From JAZDGX01 sp964482205 (GTDB lineage: Bacteria > Eisenbacteria > RBG-16-71-46 > CAIMUX01 > WJJG01), in the NCBI GenBank assembly GCA_964482205.1, contig CAYZWI010000008.1, forward strand, positions 1-64,000: DNA of 64,000 nucleotides, read 5' to 3'. The position numbers were made by a program, and so were the translations under genes. The notes beneath the pieces were generated by a model, which made no database searches, was not told the origin of the DNA, and was given only the letters and a program-made list of their open reading frames with translations. Below, piece by piece: positions 36,632 to 44,060 of the stretch (positions are counted from its first letter, which is position 1; every line of letters begins with the position of its first letter).

Positions 36632-38107
36632 TCAGCGCGTCAGGCAGGGCGTCCGCAGCACGAAACCGTAGGCGTCCGCGGGCAAGCGATCGAGGAGCTC
36701 GATCGAGGGACCGCGCACCAGCGAACGGAATCCGAACTGTTCCCGCACCCGGTCGACGACGGCATCGAGCCTCTCCTGCCGCTGACGCCCGAGGGGCAAC
36801 CACGGGCGTTCGCCCATCTCGCCCGCACAGGCGGCCGTCTCGCCGGGCGTATCCGTCTCGCCGGCGACGCGCGTTTCCCACCCCGCGCGGGTGGCCCCCA
36901 ACGGCGCTGCATCGGGCAAACCCTCCTCCGTCGTCGCGCCGTGGCGCCGCGCGTCCTCCCTCCACGAAAAGCTCTCCGACGCTTCTTCGAAGAGGTCGAG
37001 CTGCGCCCGCCGGGCGAGCCGCAGTCCCGACAGTTCGACCCCCAGATTTCGAATGCCCACGCGGCGGGTTTGCAGGTTCGCCAGGATTCGCTCCGCCTGC
37101 TCGAACAGCGGAGCCGTCACCGACCCGCGCGCGTCCACCGTCTCCCGCCGGGCCAGGCCCCGCCCGTCCGCCCACCGCAGGTGCACGCGCAGCGCGCGCG
37201 GCTCGGCGCCCAGCTTTCGCGCCTGCCCGGCCGCGCGTTCGAGGAGATAGTGGAGCATCGCGTGGAGCGCGATCGCATCCGTCTGCGGCTCGTCGAAGGA
37301 CGTCTCGCGCCGGATCGAATGGGGCAATTCGTCCGCGTCGATCGCGCGCGTCTCGCGACCCCTCGCGCGCGCGGCGAAGATCACGCCTTGATCGCCGAAG
37401 AGATCGCGGAGATGTTCGGTGGGCAGGTCGCGCAGCTCTTCGATGCGCGTGATGCCCATCTCCCGCAGGATCGCCGCGCGCTGCGGCCCCACGCCCGGCA
37501 GCTCCTCGATCGGCCGGCGGCCGACGAAGGCAAACTCCCCCCCGGGGCGCAGCCACGCGAATCCATCGGGCTTCGCGAGCCGGGTGAGCATGCGCGCGAT
37601 CATGCGGTTGGTTCCCAGGCCCATCGAAACGCGCAGCCCCGTCTCTTCGAGAATGCGGCGCTTCAAACGGGCGGCCGCGCGGACGAGGTGGCCGTGAAGG
37701 CACTCGGTGCCGGTGAGCTCGACGAGCGCATCGTCGAGGCGCAGTTCGAGGGCGGGCGAAAGCTCGGCCGCCAGCGAGAAGACGCGCCCGGCGAAGGCGC
37801 GATAGGTGGGCGCGTGCCCGGGAAGGAGCACCGCGCGCGGACAGAGGCGCCGCACTTCATGAAGCGGGGTTCCCGCCCGGATCCCGAAGGCGCGCGCCTC
37901 GTAGGACGCGCTCGCCGCCACGCCCGATCCCACCACCACCGGCCGGCCGCGCAGGTGCGGGTCGCGCAGCTGTTCCACCGAGGCGAAGAAGGCGTCGATG
38001 TCGAGGTGCAGCACCGCCGGATGCGCTCCCCAGCGCTCGCCCGCGCCGAGATCGCGTGTGGGCGCGCCCTCGCTCAGCCTTCGTACATCACGCATTCGGC
38101 TTTCCAT
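36632..38107 (-). CDS. dinB: Y-family DNA polymerase (DinB/ImuB-like)
   Basis: 491 residues from ATG 38107, supported by GGGAG 7 nt upstream; it overlaps the preceding small gene by 34 bp. It starts the catalytic core with LHLDIDAFFASVEQ (about D36), YEARAFGI, then RLDDALVELTG, where the family's usual S-x-D-E pair reads L-D-D (about 125-126). Helix-hairpin-helix IEELPGVG and the little-finger region follow, then a beta-clamp-binding motif QLDLF (about 369-373). A C-terminal region of about 115 residues goes beyond DinB. Because metal ligands are retained it should be active, unlike the catalytically dead ImuB of the ImuABC system, yet the neighbours are those of ImuB. Confidence 0.88.
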   Translation of the reverse strand: MESRMRDVRRLSEGAPTRDLGAGERWGAHPAVLHLDIDAFFASVEQLRDPHLRGRPVVVGSGVAASASYEARAFGIRAGTPLHEVRRLCPRAVLLPGHAPTYRAFAGRVFSLAAELSPALELRLDDALVELTGTECLHGHLVRAAARLKRRILEETGLRVSMGLGTNRMIARMLTRLAKPDGFAWLRPGGEFAFVGRRPIEELPGVGPQRAAILREMGITRIEELRDLPTEHLRDLFGDQGVIFAARARGRETRAIDADELPHSIRRETSFDEPQTDAIALHAMLHYLLERAAGQARKLGAEPRALRVHLRWADGRGLARRETVDARGSVTAPLFEQAERILANLQTRRVGIRNLGVELSGLRLARRAQLDLFEEASESFSWREDARRHGATTEEGLPDAAPLGATRAGWETRVAGETDTPGETAACAGEMGERPWLPLGRQRQERLDAVVDRVREQFGFRSLVRGPSIELLDRLPADAYGFVLRTPCLTR

Positions 38108-38328
38108 AGCAAATCTCCCGCGTCGAAACAGAGTTGGTAGACATCGCCGCTCTCGGCCGTCACCGAGAAATAGTGCAGGGCGCGGCGTCCTTCGCGATCG
38201 GTCCACCGCGTGTTCACGCGCGACACGCGGATGCGCTGCTGTCCCCGCCGGAAGATGAGCGGGGTGATCTCGCCGCCGCGGAAATCGGCTCGCACGACGA
38301 TCGGCTCATCGAGCGTTTCCCACTGCAT
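38074..38328 (-). CDS. Small DUF6504-like protein of the SOS cassette
   Basis: 84 residues from ATG 38328 (GAAGGA upstream). Sequence features: an N-terminal PIVVRADFRGGEITPLIFRRG, then RVSRVNTRWTDREG and YFSVTAESGDVYQLCFDAGDLLWKAECVMYEG. This order (a 'RG-xx-Y/I-x-V-x-x-V-x-x-R-W' core, then 'YxV..xGxxYeL') resembles DUF6504 proteins, which I recall as neighbours of Y-family polymerases in Actinobacteria; the match is from memory. It sits 85 nt after lexA and overlaps the polymerase start, so the two are translationally coupled. Function unknown; probably a mutasome accessory factor. Confidence 0.75.
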   Translation of the reverse strand: MQWETLDEPIVVRADFRGGEITPLIFRRGQQRIRVSRVNTRWTDREGRRALHYFSVTAESGDVYQLCFDAGDLLWKAECVMYEG

Positions 38329-38413
38329 GGATCCTTCTTCCCCGACTCCCGGCCCGCCGGGACTCCTGCGCCTTGCGCCAGCGCGCCCGCCGAGGCGAGC
38401 GCACGGGCCGGCC

Positions 38414-39013
38414 TCAAAACCGCCGCCACAGGCCGACGACCTTTCCGGCCAGGCGGAAGAACGGGTCATGGCTGGAAATGCGCATGACTTCATAGTCCGG
38501 ATTCGCCGGGTGAAGCTCGATGCGCCCTCCCTTGCGATGCAGGCGCTTGACCGTGACCTCCTGCTCTTCGCCCAGGTAAGCGACCACCAGATCGCCGTCG
38601 CTGGCCGGTTCGGCGGGATCGACGACGACGAAATCGCCGTCGCGGATGCCGTCGCCTTCCATGCTCGTTCCCTTCACGCGCACGCTGAAACGGCCGCGTC
38701 GCGCGCCCAGGAATTCCGGAGTGAGGCGGCCTTCGATCTCCTCGATCGCCGTCAGCGGCTGCCCCGCGGCGACGCGACCCACGATCGGGATTCCCCGGTC
38801 TTCGCGCGACGCGGGAGCGACCGTCCAATGGCGCCCCCGGCGCTGCAGAAATCCCTTCGCGGCGAGCGCCTCGAGATGCTGCAGGACCGTGGCGGGGGAA
38901 GTGACGCGCAGGCGGCGCGCGATCTCGCGCATCGAAGGAAAGCGTCCCTCCCGCTCGACATCATCGAGGATCGCGTCGAGGACTTCCCGTTGCCGGGGTG
39001 TGAGCCTTCGCAT
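38414..39013 (-). CDS. lexA: LexA repressor
   Basis: 199 residues, a complete SOS repressor. Winged helix-turn-helix at 1-65 (LTPRQREVLDAI, PSMREIARRLRV, SPATVLQHLEAL), self-cleavage site A83-G84 in VGRVAAGQP, catalytic Ser117 in GTSMEGDGI and Lys156 in EVTVKRL. RecA-stimulated cleavage would derepress the cassette it heads. It is autoregulated through the operator at 39138. The start is ATG. Confidence 0.96.
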   Translation of the reverse strand: MRRLTPRQREVLDAILDDVEREGRFPSMREIARRLRVTSPATVLQHLEALAAKGFLQRRGRHWTVAPASREDRGIPIVGRVAAGQPLTAIEEIEGRLTPEFLGARRGRFSVRVKGTSMEGDGIRDGDFVVVDPAEPASDGDLVVAYLGEEQEVTVKRLHRKGGRIELHPANPDYEVMRISSHDPFFRLAGKVVGLWRRF

Positions 39014-39134
39014 GGCGGATTCTCCGTTCGCGCTCGCGTGGCAGTTCGGGTTCGCGGGCCCGCCCCTTCCGCAGCCCAGCGGGCCGCTCTTCCGCCGCCG
39101 CTTTCGGGGCGGGCCCTTTCTTGCAGGCGAGAGG

Positions 39135-39164
39135 AGAATACCGAACGATTGTTCGGTATGTCAA
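39135..39164 (-). promoter_or_regulatory. lexA promoter with embedded operator
   Basis: On the minus strand: -35 TTGACA (39159-39164), spacer 18 bp, -10 TATTCT (39135-39140). The LexA box occupies almost the whole spacer, so repressor and polymerase would compete. The predicted start is about 39128, giving a leader of about 115 nt. Confidence 0.85.
39138..39159. promoter_or_regulatory. LexA operator (SOS box)
   Basis: A perfect 9-bp inverted repeat: ATACCGAAC - GATT - GTTCGGTAT. The core CGAAC-N4-GTTCG (39142-39155) is the Gram-positive-type SOS box known from Bacillus and Actinobacteria, not the CTGT-N8-ACAG type of E. coli. Confidence 0.9.
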
Positions 39165-39293
39165 TCCCTTTTCTTGTGGATCGAAGATTCGGGATCTTGG
39201 CCGTGGGAAGTTGAAGCAAAGAAGCGACTTGCAGTGGGGTTGGGGAAAGGGCCCGCCGGGAAGGCGACGGCTCGTCCGCCATCCGTCCCGTCG

Positions 39294-40979
39294 CTAGGAA
39301 GGGTCCGCGTCCGTCGCGCCCGCGAATTGACCGGCGTGATAGGAGCTGCGCACGAGCGGCCCCGACTGCACCCGAATGAACCCGCGCTTGCGCGCCTCCT
39401 CACCGAAGGCGGCGAACTCCTCCGGCGTGTAGAAGCGGTGCACCGGCAAGCGCGCCGGTGCGGGCTTCAAGTACTGGCCGATCGTGACGCGATCGCATCC
39501 CGTCGCGCGCAAGTCGTCGAGCAACAGGCGCACTTCCCGCGGTGATTCGCCGAGCCCCAGCATGAAGCCCGATTTGGCCGGCAGGCCCGCTCGCGCCGCC
39601 GCCTTCAAAATGCCGAGCGAGCGCGACAAGTCCGCCCCCGGACGCACGCGCGGAAACAAACGCGCCACCGTCTCGACATTGTGATTCAAGACATCGGGCC
39701 GGGCGGCGATCACGCGCTCGAGCGCGCTCGCCGAGCCGGCGAAGTCGGGGATCAGCACTTCCACCGTCGCTTGGGGAAGGTGCGCGCGGATGGACGCGAT
39801 CGTCGCAGCGAACTGCGCCGCTCCCCCATCGGGCAAATCGTCGCGCGTCACCGAAGTGACGACCACATGGCGCAACCCGAGCCGCGCCGCCGCTTGCGCG
39901 ACGCGCTCCGCTTCGTCCTCTTCCGGAGGGGCGGGACGCGGATCGCGATCGATCGCACAGAAGCCGCAGGCGCGCGTGCATTGGTTGCCGAGGATCAGGA
40001 AGGTCGCGGTGCCCGCATTCCAGCACTCGTGGCTGTTCGGGCAGCGGGCGCTTTCGCACACCGTGTGAAGCGCGCTCGATTCCAGGGTCCGCCGCACATT
40101 CCGGTAGCTCTCTCCGCCCGGCAGTCCGGCGCGCAGCCAGGGAGGTTTGCGCGCTCCCCTGCCGCTTTCCTCGAGCAGGCGGGCGATCAACTCCCCGGCC
40201 TGCTCGTCCGTCGTGATCGCGGGATGGCGAAGCTCGCGCCACTGCATGGAGAAGCGTTGGGCGAATGCGCCGGCGAGCGCGGAGCGCGCCTCGTCGAACG
40301 ACGGCGCACCCTCGCCGATCTCGCTTTCGATCGAAGTCACCGCCGCGCCCGCGAGACCGCACGGGACGATTTCGCGAAACGCGGGAAGCGCGCTCGCGCG
40401 CACATTCAACGCGACCCCATGAAAGCTGACCCAGCGCGCGATCCGCACTCCGATGGCCGCGATCTTCGCCCAGCCCGGCTGCGATTCGTCTTCGCGGCCG
40501 ATGGCCGGGCTTCCGCGCAAGGCGTCCCGCGCGGCGTCGCCGGGCGCGCGCTGCGAACGCGTCCAGACCCCGGTCAGGCCTTCGCGGCGAAAGCCATCGA
40601 TCCCGAAGCGCGCGATCGAGGCGATCAGGCTCTCTTCCAACTCGTGCACGAATGCGTGCACGCCGAGCTCGTGGGCGTGGAGGTCGGCGATCCAGTACGC
40701 GACGAGCTGGCCCGGCCCGTGCCAGGTGACATCGCCTCCCCTGTCGATGCGCACCGTTTCGGTCTCGCTTCCCGCGAGAACATGGTCTGCCTTCCCCTGG
40801 CGTCCGATGGTGATCACCGGCGTGTGTTCGAGCAGCAGCAGGGTATCGGGCAGCGAAAGACGATAGCGCAGCTCGGCCAGCCGCTGTTGCATTCGCCACA
40901 CGGGCAGATAGGCGCTTTGGCCTTCCAGGACCACGGCGAGCCCGTGCGTGCGCGAGCGGGATGGATCGTGTTGTTTCAT
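39294..40979 (-). CDS. lipB-lipA: LipB-LipA fusion: octanoyltransferase/lipoyl synthase
   Basis: 561 residues joining the two enzymes of lipoate assembly. LipB part (1-245): RGGDVTWHGPGQLVAY (about 80-95), catalytic Lys172 in WAKIAAIGVR and Cys207 in PCGLAG. A linker with acidic helix (about 255-275) follows. LipA part (about 280-561): auxiliary cluster Cys308, Cys313, Cys319 (CESARCPNSHEC), radical-SAM Cys334, Cys338, Cys341 (CTRACGFC), and the terminal R-S-S-Y near 545. All catalytic residues are present, so both activities are expected. Transfer of octanoate and sulfur insertion would be physically linked. It follows lpdA in the same direction after 66 nt. Confidence 0.95.
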   Translation of the reverse strand: MKQHDPSRSRTHGLAVVLEGQSAYLPVWRMQQRLAELRYRLSLPDTLLLLEHTPVITIGRQGKADHVLAGSETETVRIDRGGDVTWHGPGQLVAYWIADLHAHELGVHAFVHELEESLIASIARFGIDGFRREGLTGVWTRSQRAPGDAARDALRGSPAIGREDESQPGWAKIAAIGVRIARWVSFHGVALNVRASALPAFREIVPCGLAGAAVTSIESEIGEGAPSFDEARSALAGAFAQRFSMQWRELRHPAITTDEQAGELIARLLEESGRGARKPPWLRAGLPGGESYRNVRRTLESSALHTVCESARCPNSHECWNAGTATFLILGNQCTRACGFCAIDRDPRPAPPEEDEAERVAQAAARLGLRHVVVTSVTRDDLPDGGAAQFAATIASIRAHLPQATVEVLIPDFAGSASALERVIAARPDVLNHNVETVARLFPRVRPGADLSRSLGILKAAARAGLPAKSGFMLGLGESPREVRLLLDDLRATGCDRVTIGQYLKPAPARLPVHRFYTPEEFAAFGEEARKRGFIRVQSGPLVRSSYHAGQFAGATDADPS

Positions 40980-41045
40980 CGCGTGACCATCCTCAGGCGA
41001 CGACGGACGCGGCTGCGAGCCCGGCTGCTGTCCGGCTTGCTCGGA

Positions 41046-42632
41046 TCACACATGGATCGCTCTTCCCAGCGCGGCCTCGATCGCTTCGGGCACGGCTTCC
41101 ATGAGGGTCGGATGCGCGTGCACCGTCGCGATCGCCCGCGCGACCGGGATCCGACAGCGGCCGATCAAGGCGAGCTCGGCGATGAGTTCGCCCGCCGAGC
41201 GTCCCACGATGTGCGCGCCGAGAAGACGCTCGCCTTTGCTGTCGAGCAGGACCTTGACGAATCCGTTCGACCAACCTTCGGCCGCGGCCCGTCCGCTCGC
41301 CCGGAAGGGGAACTTGCCGATGCGAATCTCGCCGTGCGCGGAGCGGGCGGCCTCTTCCGTGAGACCGACCGAAGCGAATTCAGGATCGGTGTAGACCACG
41401 CCCGGAATCCATTCGCGCTCGAGAGGTTCGAACTCGTGTGCGGCCGCGCTTCCAGCCGCGCGTTGGACGCCCTCGCGGGCGGCGTGCTCGGCTGCGATCA
41501 GGCCTTCCGCGGAGGCCGCGTGCGCGAGAAGCGGCGGCCCCGTCAAGTCTCCGATCGCGTAGACGCCGGGCGCACTCGTCCGGCCGTACCCGTCCACTCG
41601 CAAATAGCCGCGCTCATTCCCCAACTCGATCGTCTCCAATCCCACATCTTCGCGATTGGGAACGACGCCCGCGGCGACCAGGATCTGGTCGACGATCACC
41701 TCTTCCACTCTCTCGGATGCATTCGCGTTTGCGTGCGTTCCCGCGTGCGATCCCGCCTGCGAGGCAGCTTCCGCCGGGCGGGAATCGCCCTTCGCCTGCG
41801 GTTGTGCGGCGGGCTCCAACCGGCAGCGCCAGGCCTCGCCCTCGCGCACGATCCCGGTTACGACCTGCCCGCAGCGAATGCGCACGCCGCGCTTCGCGAA
41901 TGCCCGCGCGACTTCGCTCGCGCACTCGGGCTCCATGCCGGGAAGCGGCTGGGCGAGCATTTCGACGACGGTCGCTTCGCTGCCGAAGGCGTGAAAGATC
42001 TCCGCGAATTCCATTCCGATCGCGCCCGCTCCGACGATCAGCAATCGCTTGGGCGCGCGCTCCAGCGCGAGCGCTTCCCGGCTGGAGAAAACCGAGACGC
42101 CGTCGAACGGCAGGGCAGGCAGCGCGCGCGGCCGAGAACCGCTCGCGAGGATCACCTTCGCCGCGAACAGCTCCGCGACGCCCGGGCGATCGGCGCTGTC
42201 GAGCGCCTTGCCGCTCGCCTCCTTCCCGGCCTGCGGCGCCGCCTCCACCATGACGCGCAGGCAATCGCCCGCGCGGCCGCCGAGACGCCCATGGCCTTGC
42301 ACCATGGCCACGCCTTCGCGTTCGAGCAGAAAGCGCACGCCCTTCGAGAGCCGGTCGGCCACGGCCCGGGACCGGCGCATGGCCGCGCCGAAATCGCTCG
42401 CTTCCATCTGCGCGTTCACTCCGAAGGAACGCGCGGCGCGAAGGTCGGCGATCAGATGGGCCGAGCGCAGGAAGGCCTTCGTCGGTATGCAGCCCCAATT
42501 CAGGCACACGCCTCCCCAATGCTCGCGCTCGACGACGGCGGTCGTCAACCCGAGCCGGGCAGCGCGCAGCGCGGCGACATATCCCCCCGGCCCGCTGCCA
42601 ATCACGATCAGATCGAACGCTTTTTCCGTCAC
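41046..42632 (-). CDS. lpdA: Dihydrolipoamide dehydrogenase
   Basis: 528 residues, the flavoprotein E3 that reoxidises lipoyl groups of 2-oxoacid dehydrogenases or the glycine cleavage system. FAD-binding VIGSGPGGYVAALRAARLG, redox disulfide GGVCLNWGCIPTK, NAD-binding LIVGAGAIGMEFAEIF, FAD site VYAIGDLTG, and catalytic His-Glu in HAHPTLMEA. It carries an Ala/Gln/His-rich insertion (about 275-310, 'QAKGDSRPAEAASQAGSHAG'), making it about 50 residues longer than usual. Position next to the lipoate synthesis fusion fits a lipoylation module. Confidence 0.95.
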   Translation of the reverse strand: MTEKAFDLIVIGSGPGGYVAALRAARLGLTTAVVEREHWGGVCLNWGCIPTKAFLRSAHLIADLRAARSFGVNAQMEASDFGAAMRRSRAVADRLSKGVRFLLEREGVAMVQGHGRLGGRAGDCLRVMVEAAPQAGKEASGKALDSADRPGVAELFAAKVILASGSRPRALPALPFDGVSVFSSREALALERAPKRLLIVGAGAIGMEFAEIFHAFGSEATVVEMLAQPLPGMEPECASEVARAFAKRGVRIRCGQVVTGIVREGEAWRCRLEPAAQPQAKGDSRPAEAASQAGSHAGTHANANASERVEEVIVDQILVAAGVVPNREDVGLETIELGNERGYLRVDGYGRTSAPGVYAIGDLTGPPLLAHAASAEGLIAAEHAAREGVQRAAGSAAAHEFEPLEREWIPGVVYTDPEFASVGLTEEAARSAHGEIRIGKFPFRASGRAAAEGWSNGFVKVLLDSKGERLLGAHIVGRSAGELIAELALIGRCRIPVARAIATVHAHPTLMEAVPEAIEAALGRAIHV

Positions 42633-42720
42633 GCTTCCTCCCTGGTGTCCTGGAAGACTTGCATCGATGCGCTTCGCACGCGCTTTCCGCCACTTGCCTC
42701 AGGCCGACATCGTTGGGCAC

Positions 42721-43893
42721 TCACCGGCGGCTCGGCTTCGCCCTTCCATTCCTCCCCTTGGCCGGCTTTGCACGGCGGCGGGTTGCAGCCGCGGCAAGCG
42801 ACGATCCGTCCCGGGCGGAAATCCTCTTCTTGCGGCTTCCCTCGACCTTGCGGCGCCGGCGCAGCAAAGGTGTCGCGCGGACGCCGGTCAAGCCGAGCAC
42901 TTCGCGGATGCGCTGCGCGAGCCAGCGCTCCATTCCTTCCGGGGTGCGCCCGAGCTCCGCGGGATGGATGCGCCCGCCCGCCATCGTCTCGTGGCCCCCC
43001 GCGCGTCCGTTCGCTCCCACGATCCGCTGCAGCACTCTTCCCGCATTGCCTCGCGGATCGCTCGTGCGCAAGGAGAAATAGAGCTGCCCGCGATAGACGC
43101 CCATCACAACTGCCTGATGAATCCCGCTCACGCGCAGAATGAGATCGGCGAGCTCGGCGACCGCATCGGGATAGGGAATCTCCGGCAGCCGGGTGATGGC
43201 CGTGTCTCCCAGCACGCGCGTCGCGCGAAAGGCCTTGTCGAGGATCACGAGATAGGTGCGGGTGAGCGGCGCGCGCTCGATGTCGGCGAGCTTGCGATTG
43301 TCGACGAGCGGAAAGATCTGGGTGAAGAGGCGCGCGTCGGCGGTCGTCGCTTCGCGCCTCAGATTCATCGTCTCCGAACGAATCGCATAGAAGACCGCGG
43401 TCGCCAGGCGGCTGTCGAGCCCGATTTCCGCCGCATGCAGGTACTCGGCGATCAGCGTGACGGCTGCCCCATGGTCCGCGCGCACATCGTGGAAGGGAAC
43501 CAAGCGGGTCAACGGCTGCACGGGATGGTGGTCGAAGACCGCGTGGGGCAGTCGGCCGGGAGGAAGGGCGTTGTTGCCCGTTCCCGGCTGGGTGTCGACG
43601 AGAATGATCGCGTCGTAGCGATGGAAATCGAGTTCACGGGCGCGGCGCACGGGGATCCGCAGCCGCGCGACCATGGCCCGGTTTTCGGCGCGTCCGATCA
43701 AACCGCCGTAGCCGATCTCGGCTGTCAGGCCGAAGCGCTTCTGCAGGAGCCGCCGGAGGAGAAAAGACCCGGCCAGCGAGTCGGGATCGGGGTGGTTATG
43801 GGTGAGGATGAGCACCCGCCGGGCGCCCGTGAGCGCCGATTGGAATCTTGCCAGCCGACGTTGGGCCCGTCTCAAGGCAACCTCCCGCCCCAT
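42721..43893 (-). CDS. DHH-family phosphoesterase (NrnA-like)
   Basis: 390 residues. The DHH domain begins LILTHNHPDPDSLAG (motif I as HNHPDPD instead of the common H-x-x-P-D-x-D), with IILVDTQPGTG, FDHHP (the DHH motif) and the C-terminal DHHA1 GGHETMAGGRI. The closest families are NrnA-type oligoribonucleases and pAp phosphatases; the exact substrate cannot be read. The last 50 residues are a basic Arg/Lys-rich tail, unusual for the family and possibly nucleic-acid-binding. Divergent from nadE. Confidence 0.88.
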   Translation of the reverse strand: MGREVALRRAQRRLARFQSALTGARRVLILTHNHPDPDSLAGSFLLRRLLQKRFGLTAEIGYGGLIGRAENRAMVARLRIPVRRARELDFHRYDAIILVDTQPGTGNNALPPGRLPHAVFDHHPVQPLTRLVPFHDVRADHGAAVTLIAEYLHAAEIGLDSRLATAVFYAIRSETMNLRREATTADARLFTQIFPLVDNRKLADIERAPLTRTYLVILDKAFRATRVLGDTAITRLPEIPYPDAVAELADLILRVSGIHQAVVMGVYRGQLYFSLRTSDPRGNAGRVLQRIVGANGRAGGHETMAGGRIHPAELGRTPEGMERWLAQRIREVLGLTGVRATPLLRRRRKVEGSRKKRISARDGSSLAAAATRRRAKPAKGRNGRAKPSRR

Positions 43894-44060
43894 TCCGGGG
43901 AGCCCGGCACGCTACCACAGGCATGCGCGGGTCTCAACGGTCCGCCTTTCCGCGCCCGCCGAGCGGCGCCCGACGGACTCTGCTGTCGCTTCGCGCGCTC
44001 ATTTCGTCTAGATTGCCTACTCGAGCGTGCTCATGGGAATCGAGGCGCGGGAGAAATCCG

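Noticed and set aside
39681..43142. An 1153-codon plus-strand open frame
   Set aside because: Antisense to lipB-lipA, lpdA and the DHH gene, each of which has all family motifs.
43894..44060. Promoter in the DHH/nadE divergent gap
   Set aside because: A TAGATT box is visible near 44012, but no acceptable -35 at the right spacing, so it is not listed as a feature.
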